Source of the DNA: an uncultured Roseburia sp.
GTDB taxonomy: Bacteria > Bacillota > Clostridia > Lachnospirales > Lachnospiraceae
Assembly: GCA_934317215.1 (NCBI GenBank)
Contig: CAKREH010000038.1
Span: 1-31,805 of the forward strand
Reading direction: 5' to 3'
DNA length: 31,805 nt
The position numbers were made by a program, and so were the translations under genes. The notes under the pieces were generated by a model that saw only the letters and a program-made list of their open reading frames with translations, was not told where the DNA came from and did no database searches. This document shows positions 14,228-21,983 of the stretch, piece after piece. The stretch's first letter is position 1. Each line of letters opens with the position of its first letter.

Positions 14228-14420
14228 GTAAAACTTCTCCCGGTTTTCCAATTTTTTTATTATTTTTTTCAAAGACCGGAAGAAGCCGTCTCTGCTTCTC
14301 ATCCGGTCACCGTCGCAAATTGAAAGAAAATATTTTTCTCCCAGTCATTGCCACAAACCGGAAGAAGCTGTCTTTGCTTCTTCCAAGCTTTAAAATAAGC
14401 CACAGCTTATTTTAAAGCTT
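14214..14420 (-). repeat. Array of three related hairpins plus a long stem at the rplB stop
   Basis: The core ACCGGAAGAAGC occurs three times on the plus strand (14214-14225, 14275-14286, 14357-14368), each followed after 7-8 nt by a pairing CTTCT-type arm. This gives stem-loops at about 14214-14244, 14274-14308 and 14360-14384. A fourth, perfect 16-bp stem (14385-14400 with 14405-14420, loop CACA) overlaps the rplB stop codon. None has a U-tract on the transcribed strand. A regulatory or mRNA-stability element before rpsS is inferred. Confidence 0.6.
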
Positions 14421-15252
14421 TTCCGTCTCTACGTCTTACGATCAGCTTGTTAGAAGATTTATTCTTCTTTCTGGTCTTAAGACCAAGAGCAGGTTTACCC
14501 CAAGGAGTACATGGGCCTGGACGTCCGATCGGAGCACGTCCTTCACCACCTCCGTGTGGATGGTCATTCGGGTTCATAACAGAACCGCGGACTGTTGGGC
14601 GAACGCCCATATGACGTTTACGTCCTGCTTTACCGATGTTAACCAGGTTGTGGTCACCGTTTCCGATAACACCGATGGTTGCACGGCATTTTAAAGGTAC
14701 CATACGCATCTCACCTGAAGGAAGACGAAGTGTTGCATATTTTCCTTCTTTTGCCATTAACTGGGCGCTCATACCAGCAGAACGAACTAACTGTCCGCCC
14801 TTGCCTGGATATAACTCAACGTTGTGTACCTGAGTACCGACTGGGATATTCTCAAGCGGTAAGCAGTTACCAACACGAACTTCTGCTGTTGCACCGCTCA
14901 TAACAGTCATTCCGTCTGTTAATCCCTGTGGAGCAAGGATATAAGCTTTCTCACCATCTACGTAGCAGATTAAAGCGATGTTAGCTGTTCTGTTCGGATC
15001 ATACTCGATTCCGACTACTTTAGCCGGGATTCCGTCTTTACCGTTTCTCTTGAAATCGATAACTCTGTATTTTCTTCTGTTTCCACCGCCATGGTGTCTT
15101 ACAGTGATTTTACCCTGATTGTTACGACCAGCATTCTTCTTTAAAGAAGTTACCAGAGATTTTTCCGGAGTTGTTTTTGTGATCTCGGAGAAATCAGAGC
15201 CAGTCATATTTCTTCTGGAAGGTGTATATGGGTTATATGTCTTAATTCCCAT
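14407..15252 (-). CDS. rplB: 50S ribosomal protein L2
   Basis: L2 is needed for subunit association and peptidyl transferase activity. MGIKTYNPYTPSRRNMTGSD begins the protein; the catalytic-region motif GVRPTVRGSVMNPNDHPHGG includes the conserved histidine, followed by GRAPIGRPGPCTPWGKPALG. Length 281 aa is near the usual 276. AAAGGAGAACAACA precedes the ATG. It follows rplW by 70 nt. A perfect 16-bp hairpin begins in its last codons. Confidence 0.98.
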   Translation of the reverse strand: MGIKTYNPYTPSRRNMTGSDFSEITKTTPEKSLVTSLKKNAGRNNQGKITVRHHGGGNRRKYRVIDFKRNGKDGIPAKVVGIEYDPNRTANIALICYVDGEKAYILAPQGLTDGMTVMSGATAEVRVGNCLPLENIPVGTQVHNVELYPGKGGQLVRSAGMSAQLMAKEGKYATLRLPSGEMRMVPLKCRATIGVIGNGDHNLVNIGKAGRKRHMGVRPTVRGSVMNPNDHPHGGGEGRAPIGRPGPCTPWGKPALGLKTRKKNKSSNKLIVRRRDGKALK

Positions 15253-15322
15253 TGTTGTTCTCCTTTCGATGTTTGTTATCGCGCATCGCTGCGCTTAGGT
15301 TGCAATCGGACGAAGTTTCTTC

Positions 15323-15622
15323 TTACAGACCAGCGAAGATCTCGATGTCTTTGCTGTCTTCTGTTAACTGTACGATAGCTTTCTTTGTCTTAGCAGTTTT
15401 TCCGTAAACCATTCCACGTCTTTTATTTTTTCCATCCATGTTCATGGTATTAACGCTGGCAACTTTTGTGCCCTCGAACATTTTCTCAACTGCTTCTTTG
15501 ATCATGGTTTTGTTTGCTTCCGGATGAACTAAGAAAGTATATTTCTTCTCAGCCATAGCTGCCATGGATTTCTCGGTGATAACCGGTTTGAGGATTACAT
15601 CATAATACTGTACGTTTGCCAT
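15323..15622 (-). CDS. rplW: 50S ribosomal protein L23
   Basis: L23 borders the exit tunnel and is the main docking point for trigger factor and SRP. YDVILKPVITEKSMAAM is the classic N-terminal motif, and KYTFLVHPEANKTMIKEAVE is conserved. Length 99 aa is standard. Its ATG overlaps the rplD stop by one base (TAATG), and the Shine-Dalgarno GAGGAGGTG lies inside rplD, so the two are probably translationally coupled. Confidence 0.97.
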   Translation of the reverse strand: MANVQYYDVILKPVITEKSMAAMAEKKYTFLVHPEANKTMIKEAVEKMFEGTKVASVNTMNMDGKNKRRGMVYGKTAKTKKAIVQLTEDSKDIEIFAGL

Positions 15623-16242
15623 TATGCATACACCTCCTCGATAGTCTTAACAGCGTCTTTTGTTACAACAACTGTATCATATTTTAATACATCAAATACG
15701 TTTAACTCGTTTGTCTGAGCAGTTTTAACAGTCGGAACGTTGCTTGCAGATTTGATCACGTTTGTATCCATATCGTTTAATACAACTAATGCTTTCTCAA
15801 CTTTTAAGTTGTTCAGAACCTGAACGAAGTTCTTTGTTTTGATAGAGTCAAGTTTCAACTCGTCAACAACGATGAACTTGCTCTCATTTACTCTGGATGT
15901 GAGTGCAGATTTTAATGCTGCTCTCTTCTCTTTTTTGTTTAATTTGAAAGAGTAGTCTCTTGGTACCGGAGCAAATACAACTCCACCATGAGTCCACTGT
16001 GGAGCTCTTGTTGAACCCTGTCTTGCATGACCGGTTCCTTTCTGTCTCCATGGTTTTCTACCACCACCACGAACTTCAGAACGTGTTTTTGCTTTCTGAG
16101 TTCCCTGACGGTTATTTGCCAGCTGCTGAAGTACTGCCATGTGTACAAGATGCTCGTTAACTTCTACTCCGAAAACAGCATCGTTTAACTCCAGGCTTCC
16201 TACTTCTTTGCCTTCCATATTATAAACAGCTACGTTAGCCAT
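15622..16242 (-). CDS. rplD: 50S ribosomal protein L4
   Basis: L4 is an exit-tunnel protein and, in E. coli, the autogenous repressor of the S10 operon. The tunnel loop reads GGGRKPWRQKGTGHARQGST (about residues 60-79), where macrolide-resistance changes occur; it looks wild type. Length 206 aa is normal. A strong GGAGGAAACAACA precedes the ATG. It lies 27 nt after rplC and overlaps rplW by one base. An L4-mediated control of the leader upstream of rpsJ is possible but unproven here. Confidence 0.97.
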   Translation of the reverse strand: MANVAVYNMEGKEVGSLELNDAVFGVEVNEHLVHMAVLQQLANNRQGTQKAKTRSEVRGGGRKPWRQKGTGHARQGSTRAPQWTHGGVVFAPVPRDYSFKLNKKEKRAALKSALTSRVNESKFIVVDELKLDSIKTKNFVQVLNNLKVEKALVVLNDMDTNVIKSASNVPTVKTAQTNELNVFDVLKYDTVVVTKDAVKTIEEVYA

Positions 16243-16269
16243 TGTTGTTTCCTCCTTTCCTATCTAGCA

Positions 16270-16953
16270 CTATTTACCTGCTTTTACAGTTTCTTTGATT
16301 GTTACCATGCATTTCTTAGCGCCTGGTACAGCACCTTTTACTAAGAGCAGGTTGTTCTCAGCGTCAACTCTTACAACTTCAAGATTCTGTGTTGTAACTT
16401 TTACGCTTCCCATATGTCCAGGCATTCCTTTTCCCTTAAATACACGGCTCGGTGAAGAACATGCACCGTTGGAACCCTGATGACGATGGAATTTAGAACC
16501 ATGAGCCATAGGACCTCTATGCTGTCCTAATCTCTTGATAGCGCCCTGGAAACCTTTACCTTTGGAAATTGCAGTAGCGTCGATCTTGTCGCCCTCTGCA
16601 AAGATATCAGCTTTGATCACATCTCCAAGTTTATACTCGTCTGCGTTCTCAAATTTGAACTCTCTGACATATCTCTTTCCGGATACACCAGCTTTTGCAA
16701 AGTGTCCCATCTGAGCTTTGTTTACGCCATGTCTGTTTCTGATTTCTTTCTTACCATTTGCATCTTTGCTGACAACTTTTTCTTTCTTGTCTGCATATGC
16801 AACCTGAACTGCGCTGTATCCGTCGTTCTCCACAGTCTTGATCTGTGTTACGGAGCAAGGACCAGCTTCCAATACAGTAACCGGCACTAATACGCCGTCT
16901 GCGTTGAAGATTTGAGTCATTCCGACTTTTGTTGCTAAAATCGCTTTCTTCAT
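16270..16953 (-). CDS. rplC: 50S ribosomal protein L3
   Basis: L3 initiates 50S assembly and reaches the peptidyl transferase centre; tiamulin and linezolid resistance map to its loop. MKKAILATKVGMTQIFNADG starts it; SKGKGFQGAIKRLGQHRGPM and KGKGMPGHMGSVKVTTQNL are diagnostic. Length 227 aa exceeds the usual 206-211 because of an insert at about residues 58-72 (KEKVVSKDANGKKEI). The gap to rpsJ is 185 nt and contains a small ATGTGG/CCACAT hairpin (17047-17062). Confidence 0.97.
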   Translation of the reverse strand: MKKAILATKVGMTQIFNADGVLVPVTVLEAGPCSVTQIKTVENDGYSAVQVAYADKKEKVVSKDANGKKEIRNRHGVNKAQMGHFAKAGVSGKRYVREFKFENADEYKLGDVIKADIFAEGDKIDATAISKGKGFQGAIKRLGQHRGPMAHGSKFHRHQGSNGACSSPSRVFKGKGMPGHMGSVKVTTQNLEVVRVDAENNLLLVKGAVPGAKKCMVTIKETVKAGK

Positions 16954-17138
16954 TCTTTTACCTCCTGTTTACTCTACAGCGGAACGCTTCATGCCCATCG
17001 ATGTGGGGTAGCGGAACCGTTCATCCTAGAAAGTCCATATAAGTGGATGTGGAAAACCACATAGAATGGAGGCTGATGCCGAACATTCTTTGCTTCTATA
17101 TAAAACCCTTCAGGATATTAACAAATTTGTTTGAAGAA

Positions 17139-17456
17139 TTATTTGTTCTTCATTTTGATATCGATATATACACCAGCCGGCATCTCTAAACGAGATAAAG
17201 CATCAACTGTTTTCTGAGTTGGTGTTACGATATCAATCAGTCTTTTATGAGTTCTCTGCTCGAACTGCTCGCGGGAATCTTTATATTTGTGAGTAGCTCT
17301 TAAGATAGTAACTACTTCCTTCTTAGTAGGAAGAGGTACCGGTCCGCTCACCTGTGATCCGTTCTTCTTTACAGTCTCGATGATTTTTTTTGCTGATGAA
17401 TCTACTAATTCGTGATCATAAGCTTTTAATGTGATTCTCATTACTTGACTTGCCAT
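17139..17456 (-). CDS. rpsJ: 30S ribosomal protein S10
   Basis: S10 is a head protein and, as NusE, the partner of NusB and NusG in antitermination and transcription-translation coupling. MASQVMRITLKAYDHELVDS, then VSGPVPLPTKKEVVTILRA and SREQFEQRTHKRLIDIV, are conserved. The ATG at 17456 follows GGAGGCGACTTTTTTT; 24 upstream in-frame codons lie in the leader and lack homology. Length is 105 aa. It is the first gene of the superoperon. Confidence 0.97.
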   Translation of the reverse strand: MASQVMRITLKAYDHELVDSSAKKIIETVKKNGSQVSGPVPLPTKKEVVTILRATHKYKDSREQFEQRTHKRLIDIVTPTQKTVDALSRLEMPAGVYIDIKMKNK

Positions 17457-17760
17457 AAAAAAAGTCGCCTCCTTTTCGCACTTTTGCAAGCGATAAACTC
17501 GCTTTGGTACGACAAGCGGTGACTGCACACATTCCCGTGCGTATCATGAGCTTTTACCCATAAAAAGAAACTTCTTCGCACCATCGAATGCTTAAAGTTC
17601 TTCTGACAGCCTTCCGGTCTGCCCGCACGTTGTTTCTACTTTGTAGATGTTACTCGTATACAGTGACTTGTCGCCAGTTTCCTAACTTGACATTCGCTCC
17701 ACGGAAAACCTGCCATATCAGCAGCAACCTCACGCTTCTACGCTATCAATGTCACAGCAA
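17457..17760 (-). promoter_or_regulatory. Long structured 5' leader of the S10 operon
   Basis: About 300 nt separate the S10 promoter from the rpsJ start with no supported gene. Just after the start site the minus strand reads GCGTGAGGTTGCTGCTGATA, then GGTTTTCCGTGGAGCGAATG. The order AGGTTGC, loop, GCAGG, CCGTGGAGCGAA resembles conserved leaders seen before rpsJ in other Firmicutes. Further stems include GCAGACCGGAAGGCTGTC and AAGCGA/TCGCTT near the rpsJ Shine-Dalgarno. Autogenous control by a ribosomal protein is expected from analogy; the ligand is not shown by the sequence. Confidence 0.6.
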
Positions 17761-17765
17761 TGCTT

Positions 17766-17794
17766 AGTATACACGATAATTTTGTGAAATGCAA
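17766..17794 (-). promoter_or_regulatory. Main promoter of the S10-spc-alpha superoperon
   Basis: On the minus strand TTGCAT (17794-17789) and TATACT (17771-17766) are exactly 17 nt apart, and upstream of the -35 is an A/T-rich run that could act as an UP element. It points into the rpsJ leader and diverges from trkA. No other comparable promoter lies in this interval. Confidence 0.85.
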
Positions 17795-17830
17795 GTATTT
17801 TTTTATTTTTTGTGGCTTTTCTGCGTGCAT

Positions 17831-17920
17831 ATGTTATAATGAACGCAAGTGAGTCAGCATGCCTGCATGATTGACAAACGGCGAATTGGAGCATGTGCTG
17901 TTTTTGCACATGTTATAATG
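17831..17920 (+). repeat. Dispersed intergenic repeat, copy A (extended -10 unit)
   Basis: This 90-bp segment matches 31716-31805 at 79 of 90 positions with no gaps. It begins and ends with TGNTATAATG, 79 bp apart, a good extended -10 motif, and contains a CATGTGC/GCACATG hairpin (17892-17912, loop TGTTTTT) and ATTGAC(A/G)AACGG. The hairpin arms covary at their outer bases between the copies. It could supply a promoter to trkA, although no -35 is convincing. Confidence 0.8.
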
Positions 17921-18158
17921 TGCGTAAGTAATGAGCAGTGCCAAATGAGTGAAAAACAAAAAATGACTGCTTGCAGGTACTTTTTTGTTTTTTGCTCATT
18001 TGATAGGGCGGTGCTAGGTGCCGGTGGCACCTGTTTAGCACGGACCGAAGTGGAACGTAGATGCCCGTCAGACCAGGAAATCTCTGATTTTCTGGTCTGG
18101 CACTGCGTATCGAAAAACATTCAAATCAGAATATTATCATTAGAGGAGTTACCATATC
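17921..18158 (+). promoter_or_regulatory. Untranslated region before trkA with three stem-loops
   Basis: No gene is supported between repeat copy A and trkA. Three hairpins follow each other: a 22-position stem with only two wobbles (17942-17963 with 17981-18002), a two-part stem GTGCTA-GGTGCC/GGCACC-TAGCAC (18011-18041), and a 14-position stem with one mismatch, CAGACCAG...CTGGTCTG (18069-18099). None is followed by a U-tract. A leader controlling potassium uptake is conceivable, but I could not fit a known c-di-AMP (ydaO) riboswitch. Confidence 0.5.
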
Positions 18159-19517
18159 ATGAAGATCATTATCGTAGGCTGTGGCAAGGTGGGCTACACT
18201 CTCGTAGAGCAGCTTGGCAGCGAAGACCACGATATCGTAGTCATTGACGAGAAACCGGAAAAGGTTTCTGCCATCACAAATAATCTCGATGCGATGGGCA
18301 TCGTAGGAAACGGAATCAACCACCAGACTTTAATCGACGCCGGCATCACAACCGCCGACCTTCTGATTGCTGTGACCGGTGACGATGAGAAGAATCTGCT
18401 CTGCTGCGTTATCGCAAGAAAAACAGGCCACTGTCAGACGATTGCGCGTGTACGAAATCCTGTATATAATAAGGAAATAGAATTTTTAAAGAAAGAATTC
18501 GGGCTGGCAATGATCATCAACCCGGAACTTGCCGCTGCAAACGAGATCGCACGCATTTTCCAGTTTCCATCTGCGATCCGTGTGGATACCTTTGCCAAGG
18601 GTCATGTAGAGCTTCTTCATTTTAAAGTAACCAAAGGCTCTCCGCTGATCGCCGTAAAACTGTTTAACCTGCATCAGACATTGCACAGCAACGTTCTGGT
18701 CTGCACCGTCATCCGTGGGGATAAAGTCATCATTCCAAACGGTGATTTTGAATTTCAGGAGAACGACGTGGTTGCGATCGCATCCGAGCGCCGCAATGCG
18801 ATCGACTTTTTCCGCAAGATCGGCATCGTGAAAAACCGTGTCGGAAACGCCATTCTCGCCGGTGGCGGCAAAGTGTCATATTATCTGGCAAAAAGTCTGC
18901 TCGCTTCCGGCATCCGTGTGACGATCATTGAGGTGGACCGCGAACGCTGTGACGTATTAAGTGAACTGCTGCCGCATGCCACCGTGATCTGTGGGGACGC
19001 AACGGATCAGAATCTTCTTTTGCAGGAAGGTCTTGAACATGCACAGGGTTTTGCAGCCCTGACCGGATTAGATGAAGAGAATATCCTTCTCTCCCTCTAT
19101 GCAAATGATGTCTCCAATGCAAAGACCGTGACAAAGATCAACCGGATTAATTTCCATTCGGTCATCAACGAGCTGAATCTAGGAAGTATTATTTATCCGC
19201 GTATCATTACGTCGGATTACATTTTAAAATATGTACGTTCCACTTATAATTCCAAAGACAGCAATGTAGAGACGCTCTATAAACTTGCAAACGGGAAAGC
19301 CGAGGCTCTTGAATTTATCATCAAAGCCGACTCCACCGTCGCCGGAATCCCACTCGCTGATCTGCATTTCCGCAAAAATACGCTGATCTGCTGTATTTAC
19401 CGCAACGGCAAAGTTATCATACCAAATGGTCAGGATATCATGATGGCCGGTGACTCTGTTTTAGTCGTGCTCTCCGGTTACCGCATTTCCGATATCAAAG
19501 AAATTCTGGAGGACTAG
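18159..19517 (+). CDS. trkA: Trk potassium uptake regulatory subunit TrkA
   Basis: TrkA is the cytoplasmic gating ring of the Trk potassium transporter. The protein has the duplicated architecture RCK_N-RCK_C-RCK_N-RCK_C: the first Rossmann domain begins MKIIIVGCGKVGYTLVEQLG (GxGxxG at 7-12) with VVIDEKPEKV following, and a second nucleotide-binding domain starts near residue 230 (AILAGGGKVSYYLAKSLL), where the glycine motif is degenerate (GGGKVS). TrkA_C-like regions lie at about 140-220 and 370-450. Length 452 aa is normal. AGAGGAG precedes the ATG. trkH starts 6 nt after its stop, so the two form an operon. Confidence 0.95.
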   Translation: MKIIIVGCGKVGYTLVEQLGSEDHDIVVIDEKPEKVSAITNNLDAMGIVGNGINHQTLIDAGITTADLLIAVTGDDEKNLLCCVIARKTGHCQTIARVRNPVYNKEIEFLKKEFGLAMIINPELAAANEIARIFQFPSAIRVDTFAKGHVELLHFKVTKGSPLIAVKLFNLHQTLHSNVLVCTVIRGDKVIIPNGDFEFQENDVVAIASERRNAIDFFRKIGIVKNRVGNAILAGGGKVSYYLAKSLLASGIRVTIIEVDRERCDVLSELLPHATVICGDATDQNLLLQEGLEHAQGFAALTGLDEENILLSLYANDVSNAKTVTKINRINFHSVINELNLGSIIYPRIITSDYILKYVRSTYNSKDSNVETLYKLANGKAEALEFIIKADSTVAGIPLADLHFRKNTLICCIYRNGKVIIPNGQDIMMAGDSVLVVLSGYRISDIKEILED

Positions 19518-19523
19518 GCGGCA

Positions 19524-20963
19524 ATGAATTATTCGATCGTTTTATATATTTTAGGCTGTGTTTTAAAATTTGAAAGCGCTTTTCTGGTGCTTCCCGCACT
19601 GGTCGGAGTGATCTACCGGGAACATGCTTCTGTCTCCTATCTGGCAGTTGCAGTTTTATGTCTGATACTCGGTGTCCTTCTGACCCACAAAAAACCGCGC
19701 TCCACAAACCTCTACACCAGAGAAGGGTTTGTAGCTGTCGCACTCAGCTGGATCATCATGAGTATTTTCGGTGCCATCCCTTTCGTGCTGACCGGAGATA
19801 TTCCGTTTTATGTGGATGCACTGTTTGAGACGATCTCCGGTTTTACCACAACGGGGTCGAGTATCCTGACCGATGTGGAGAGTATCTCAAAAGCCAGCCT
19901 GTTCTGGCGCAGTTTCTCCCACTGGATCGGTGGTATGGGTGTATTCGTTTTCATTATGGCAATCCTCCCTATGATGGGCGGCTCCACGATGAACCTGATG
20001 AAAGCAGAGAGCCCTGGGCCTTCCGTGAGCAAGCTGGTTCCGCATGTGAAAGATACCGCAAAAATTCTTTACGGCATTTATATTGCAATCACGATCTGTG
20101 AAGCGACGATTTTGCGTGCACTCGGCATGCCGTTATTTGATTCTCTGACGACTACCTTTGGTACTGTCGGCACCGGTGGATTCGGCATCAGAAATGACAG
20201 TATTGCCGGTTATTCCCCTGCGATCCAGATTACGATCACAGTTTTCATGATCTTAAGCGGTATCAATTATACTGCCTATTTTTATATACTGACAGGCAAA
20301 ATAAAAGAGCTCTTTAAAATCGAAGAAGTCCGCTGGTATCTTGCGATCATCTTCGGATCGGTGGCTGTCATCACATGGAATGTCCGGTCATTGTATCCGA
20401 CGTTCAGCGAGACTCTGCGCCATGCATTTTTTCAGGTTGGCTCCATTATCACAACGACCGGATATGCGACCACAGACTTTGATCTCTGGCCGGCTTTATC
20501 TAAAACTCTGCTGGTAACACTGATGTTTATCGGTGCCTGTGCCGGAAGCACAAGCGGTGGTATGAAAGTTTCCCGTATCCTGATCTTACTGAAAACGATC
20601 CGTAAGGAACTTTCACTGATCATCCATCCGCGTCAGGTAAAAAAGATCCGTATGGACGGACATCCGGTCGATCACGAAACCTTACGTTCCGCGAATGTTT
20701 TTCTGGTCGTTTATTTTGTACTGCTGCTGACTTCTATGCTCCTGATCAGTGTGGATGAGTTTGATTTTACAACGAATTTTACTTCCGTTGTCACGATGTT
20801 AAATAATATCGGCCCCGGGTTAAATCTCGTCGGTCCGACGCAGAATTTTTCAATTTTTTCTCCGTTTTCCAAATTTATTCTGATGTTTGACATGCTTGCC
20901 GGAAGACTCGAACTGTTTCCGATGATGATTCTTTTAATGCCATCAACCTGGAAACGCAAATAA
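19524..20963 (+). CDS. trkH: Trk potassium uptake membrane subunit TrkH
   Basis: TrkH is the potassium-translocating membrane subunit. The four selectivity-filter loops of the superfamily are visible: ETISGFTTTGSSIL (about residue 101), TTFGTVGTGGFGI (about 209), GSIITTTGYATTDFD (about 306) and MLNNIGPGLNL (about 428). About ten hydrophobic helices are present, and CAGSTSGGMKVSRILILLK is the conserved segment after the third repeat. Length is 479 aa. GGAGG at the end of trkA serves as its Shine-Dalgarno. It pairs with trkA; a methyltransferase gene follows after 72 nt without a clear terminator. Confidence 0.96.
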   Translation: MNYSIVLYILGCVLKFESAFLVLPALVGVIYREHASVSYLAVAVLCLILGVLLTHKKPRSTNLYTREGFVAVALSWIIMSIFGAIPFVLTGDIPFYVDALFETISGFTTTGSSILTDVESISKASLFWRSFSHWIGGMGVFVFIMAILPMMGGSTMNLMKAESPGPSVSKLVPHVKDTAKILYGIYIAITICEATILRALGMPLFDSLTTTFGTVGTGGFGIRNDSIAGYSPAIQITITVFMILSGINYTAYFYILTGKIKELFKIEEVRWYLAIIFGSVAVITWNVRSLYPTFSETLRHAFFQVGSIITTTGYATTDFDLWPALSKTLLVTLMFIGACAGSTSGGMKVSRILILLKTIRKELSLIIHPRQVKKIRMDGHPVDHETLRSANVFLVVYFVLLLTSMLLISVDEFDFTTNFTSVVTMLNNIGPGLNLVGPTQNFSIFSPFSKFILMFDMLAGRLELFPMMILLMPSTWKRK

Positions 20964-21035
20964 TCGGATATGTGATACAGACATTCGATTTTCATGGATA
21001 ACAGAATCACAAAATGACTATGAAAGGATTTATTT

Positions 21036-21896
21036 ATGTGGATTGCAAATAACTGGAAAGATTATGAAGTAATAGACTGCTCCTGCGGCGAAAAGTTAGA
21101 ACGCTGGGGTAATTATACGCTTGTGCGCCCGGACCCACAGGTCATCTGGGACACGCCCAAAAAAGAAAAAGGCTGGAAACACATGAACGCACATTACCAC
21201 CGCAGCAAAAAAGGCGGCGGTGAGTGGGAGTTTTTCGATCTGCCGGAGCAGTGGAGTATCCATTACGGTTCCCTGACATTCCAGCTGAAACCATTCAGCT
21301 TTAAACACACCGGTCTTTTCCCGGAGCAGGCGGTAAACTGGGACTGGTTTTCCGATAAGATCCGTTTGGCCAAACGCCCGGTCAAAGTCTTAAATCTGTT
21401 CGCCTACACGGGCGGTGCAACACTTGCCGCTGCCGCTGCCGGAGCTTCGGTCACACATGTGGATGCCTCAAAAGGTATGGTCACCTGGGCAAAAGAAAAC
21501 GCTGCATCCTCCGGTCTCTCAGATGCGCCGATCCGCTGGATCGTAGATGACTGTGTCAAATTCGTGGAGCGTGAGATACGCCGCGGCAATCACTATGACG
21601 CGATCATCATGGACCCTCCTTCCTACGGAAGAGGCCCTAAAGGTGAGATCTGGAAAATCGAGGAATCCGTTTATCCGCTGATCAAACTCTGTGCCCAGCT
21701 GCTGACAGACAAGCCTCTGTTTTTCCTTGTAAATTCTTACACGACCGGACTTCAGCCTGCAGTGCTGCACTATATGATCGCCACTGCGTTAGAAAAATAT
21801 GACGGAACCGTCACCGCCGATGAGATCGGACTGCCGGTGTCCTCCAATGGACTGGTGCTGCCTTGTGGGGCAAGCGGACGGTTTGATGGGAAATAA
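21036..21896 (+). CDS. Class I SAM-dependent methyltransferase, RlmI/RlmK-like (COG1092 type)
   Basis: The N-terminal region has aromatic-rich, ligand-like segments (WGNYTLVRPDPQVIW, HYHRSKKGGGEWEFFDLP). A Rossmann methyltransferase domain starts with motif I VKVLNLFAYTGGATLAAA (residues 117-133), HVDASKGMVTWAKEN and the catalytic-region motif DPPSYGRGP (193-201). This pattern is seen in RlmI/RlmK-like rRNA methyltransferases. The substrate is unknown; 23S rRNA is the likeliest target by family. Length is 286 aa, shorter than RlmI (about 396), without an N-terminal PUA domain. AAAGGATTTATTT precedes the ATG. It ends just before a bidirectional terminator. Confidence 0.85.
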   Translation: MWIANNWKDYEVIDCSCGEKLERWGNYTLVRPDPQVIWDTPKKEKGWKHMNAHYHRSKKGGGEWEFFDLPEQWSIHYGSLTFQLKPFSFKHTGLFPEQAVNWDWFSDKIRLAKRPVKVLNLFAYTGGATLAAAAAGASVTHVDASKGMVTWAKENAASSGLSDAPIRWIVDDCVKFVEREIRRGNHYDAIIMDPPSYGRGPKGEIWKIEESVYPLIKLCAQLLTDKPLFFLVNSYTTGLQPAVLHYMIATALEKYDGTVTADEIGLPVSSNGLVLPCGASGRFDGK

Positions 21897-21925
21897 AGAC
21901 TCCCCGGATTTTTTATATAACGTTC

Positions 21926-21983
21926 TCCAAAAAAGGAGTTCTGCATCAACAGAAATTGTTGATGCAGAACTCCTTAACTTTTT
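21926..21983. terminator. Bidirectional intrinsic terminator between the methyltransferase gene and corA
   Basis: The arms at 21933-21951 and 21957-21975 form a perfect 19-bp stem around the loop GAAAT. On the plus strand it is followed by AACTTTTTAC, and on the minus strand by TTTTTTGG. It therefore closes both the trk-side transcript and the corA transcript, whose genes converge here; the corA stop codon is only a few bases away. Confidence 0.9.

Noticed and set aside
18011..18099. Terminators or a known riboswitch before trkA
   Set aside because: The hairpins have no U-tract, and the conserved blocks of the ydaO/c-di-AMP motif were not seen.
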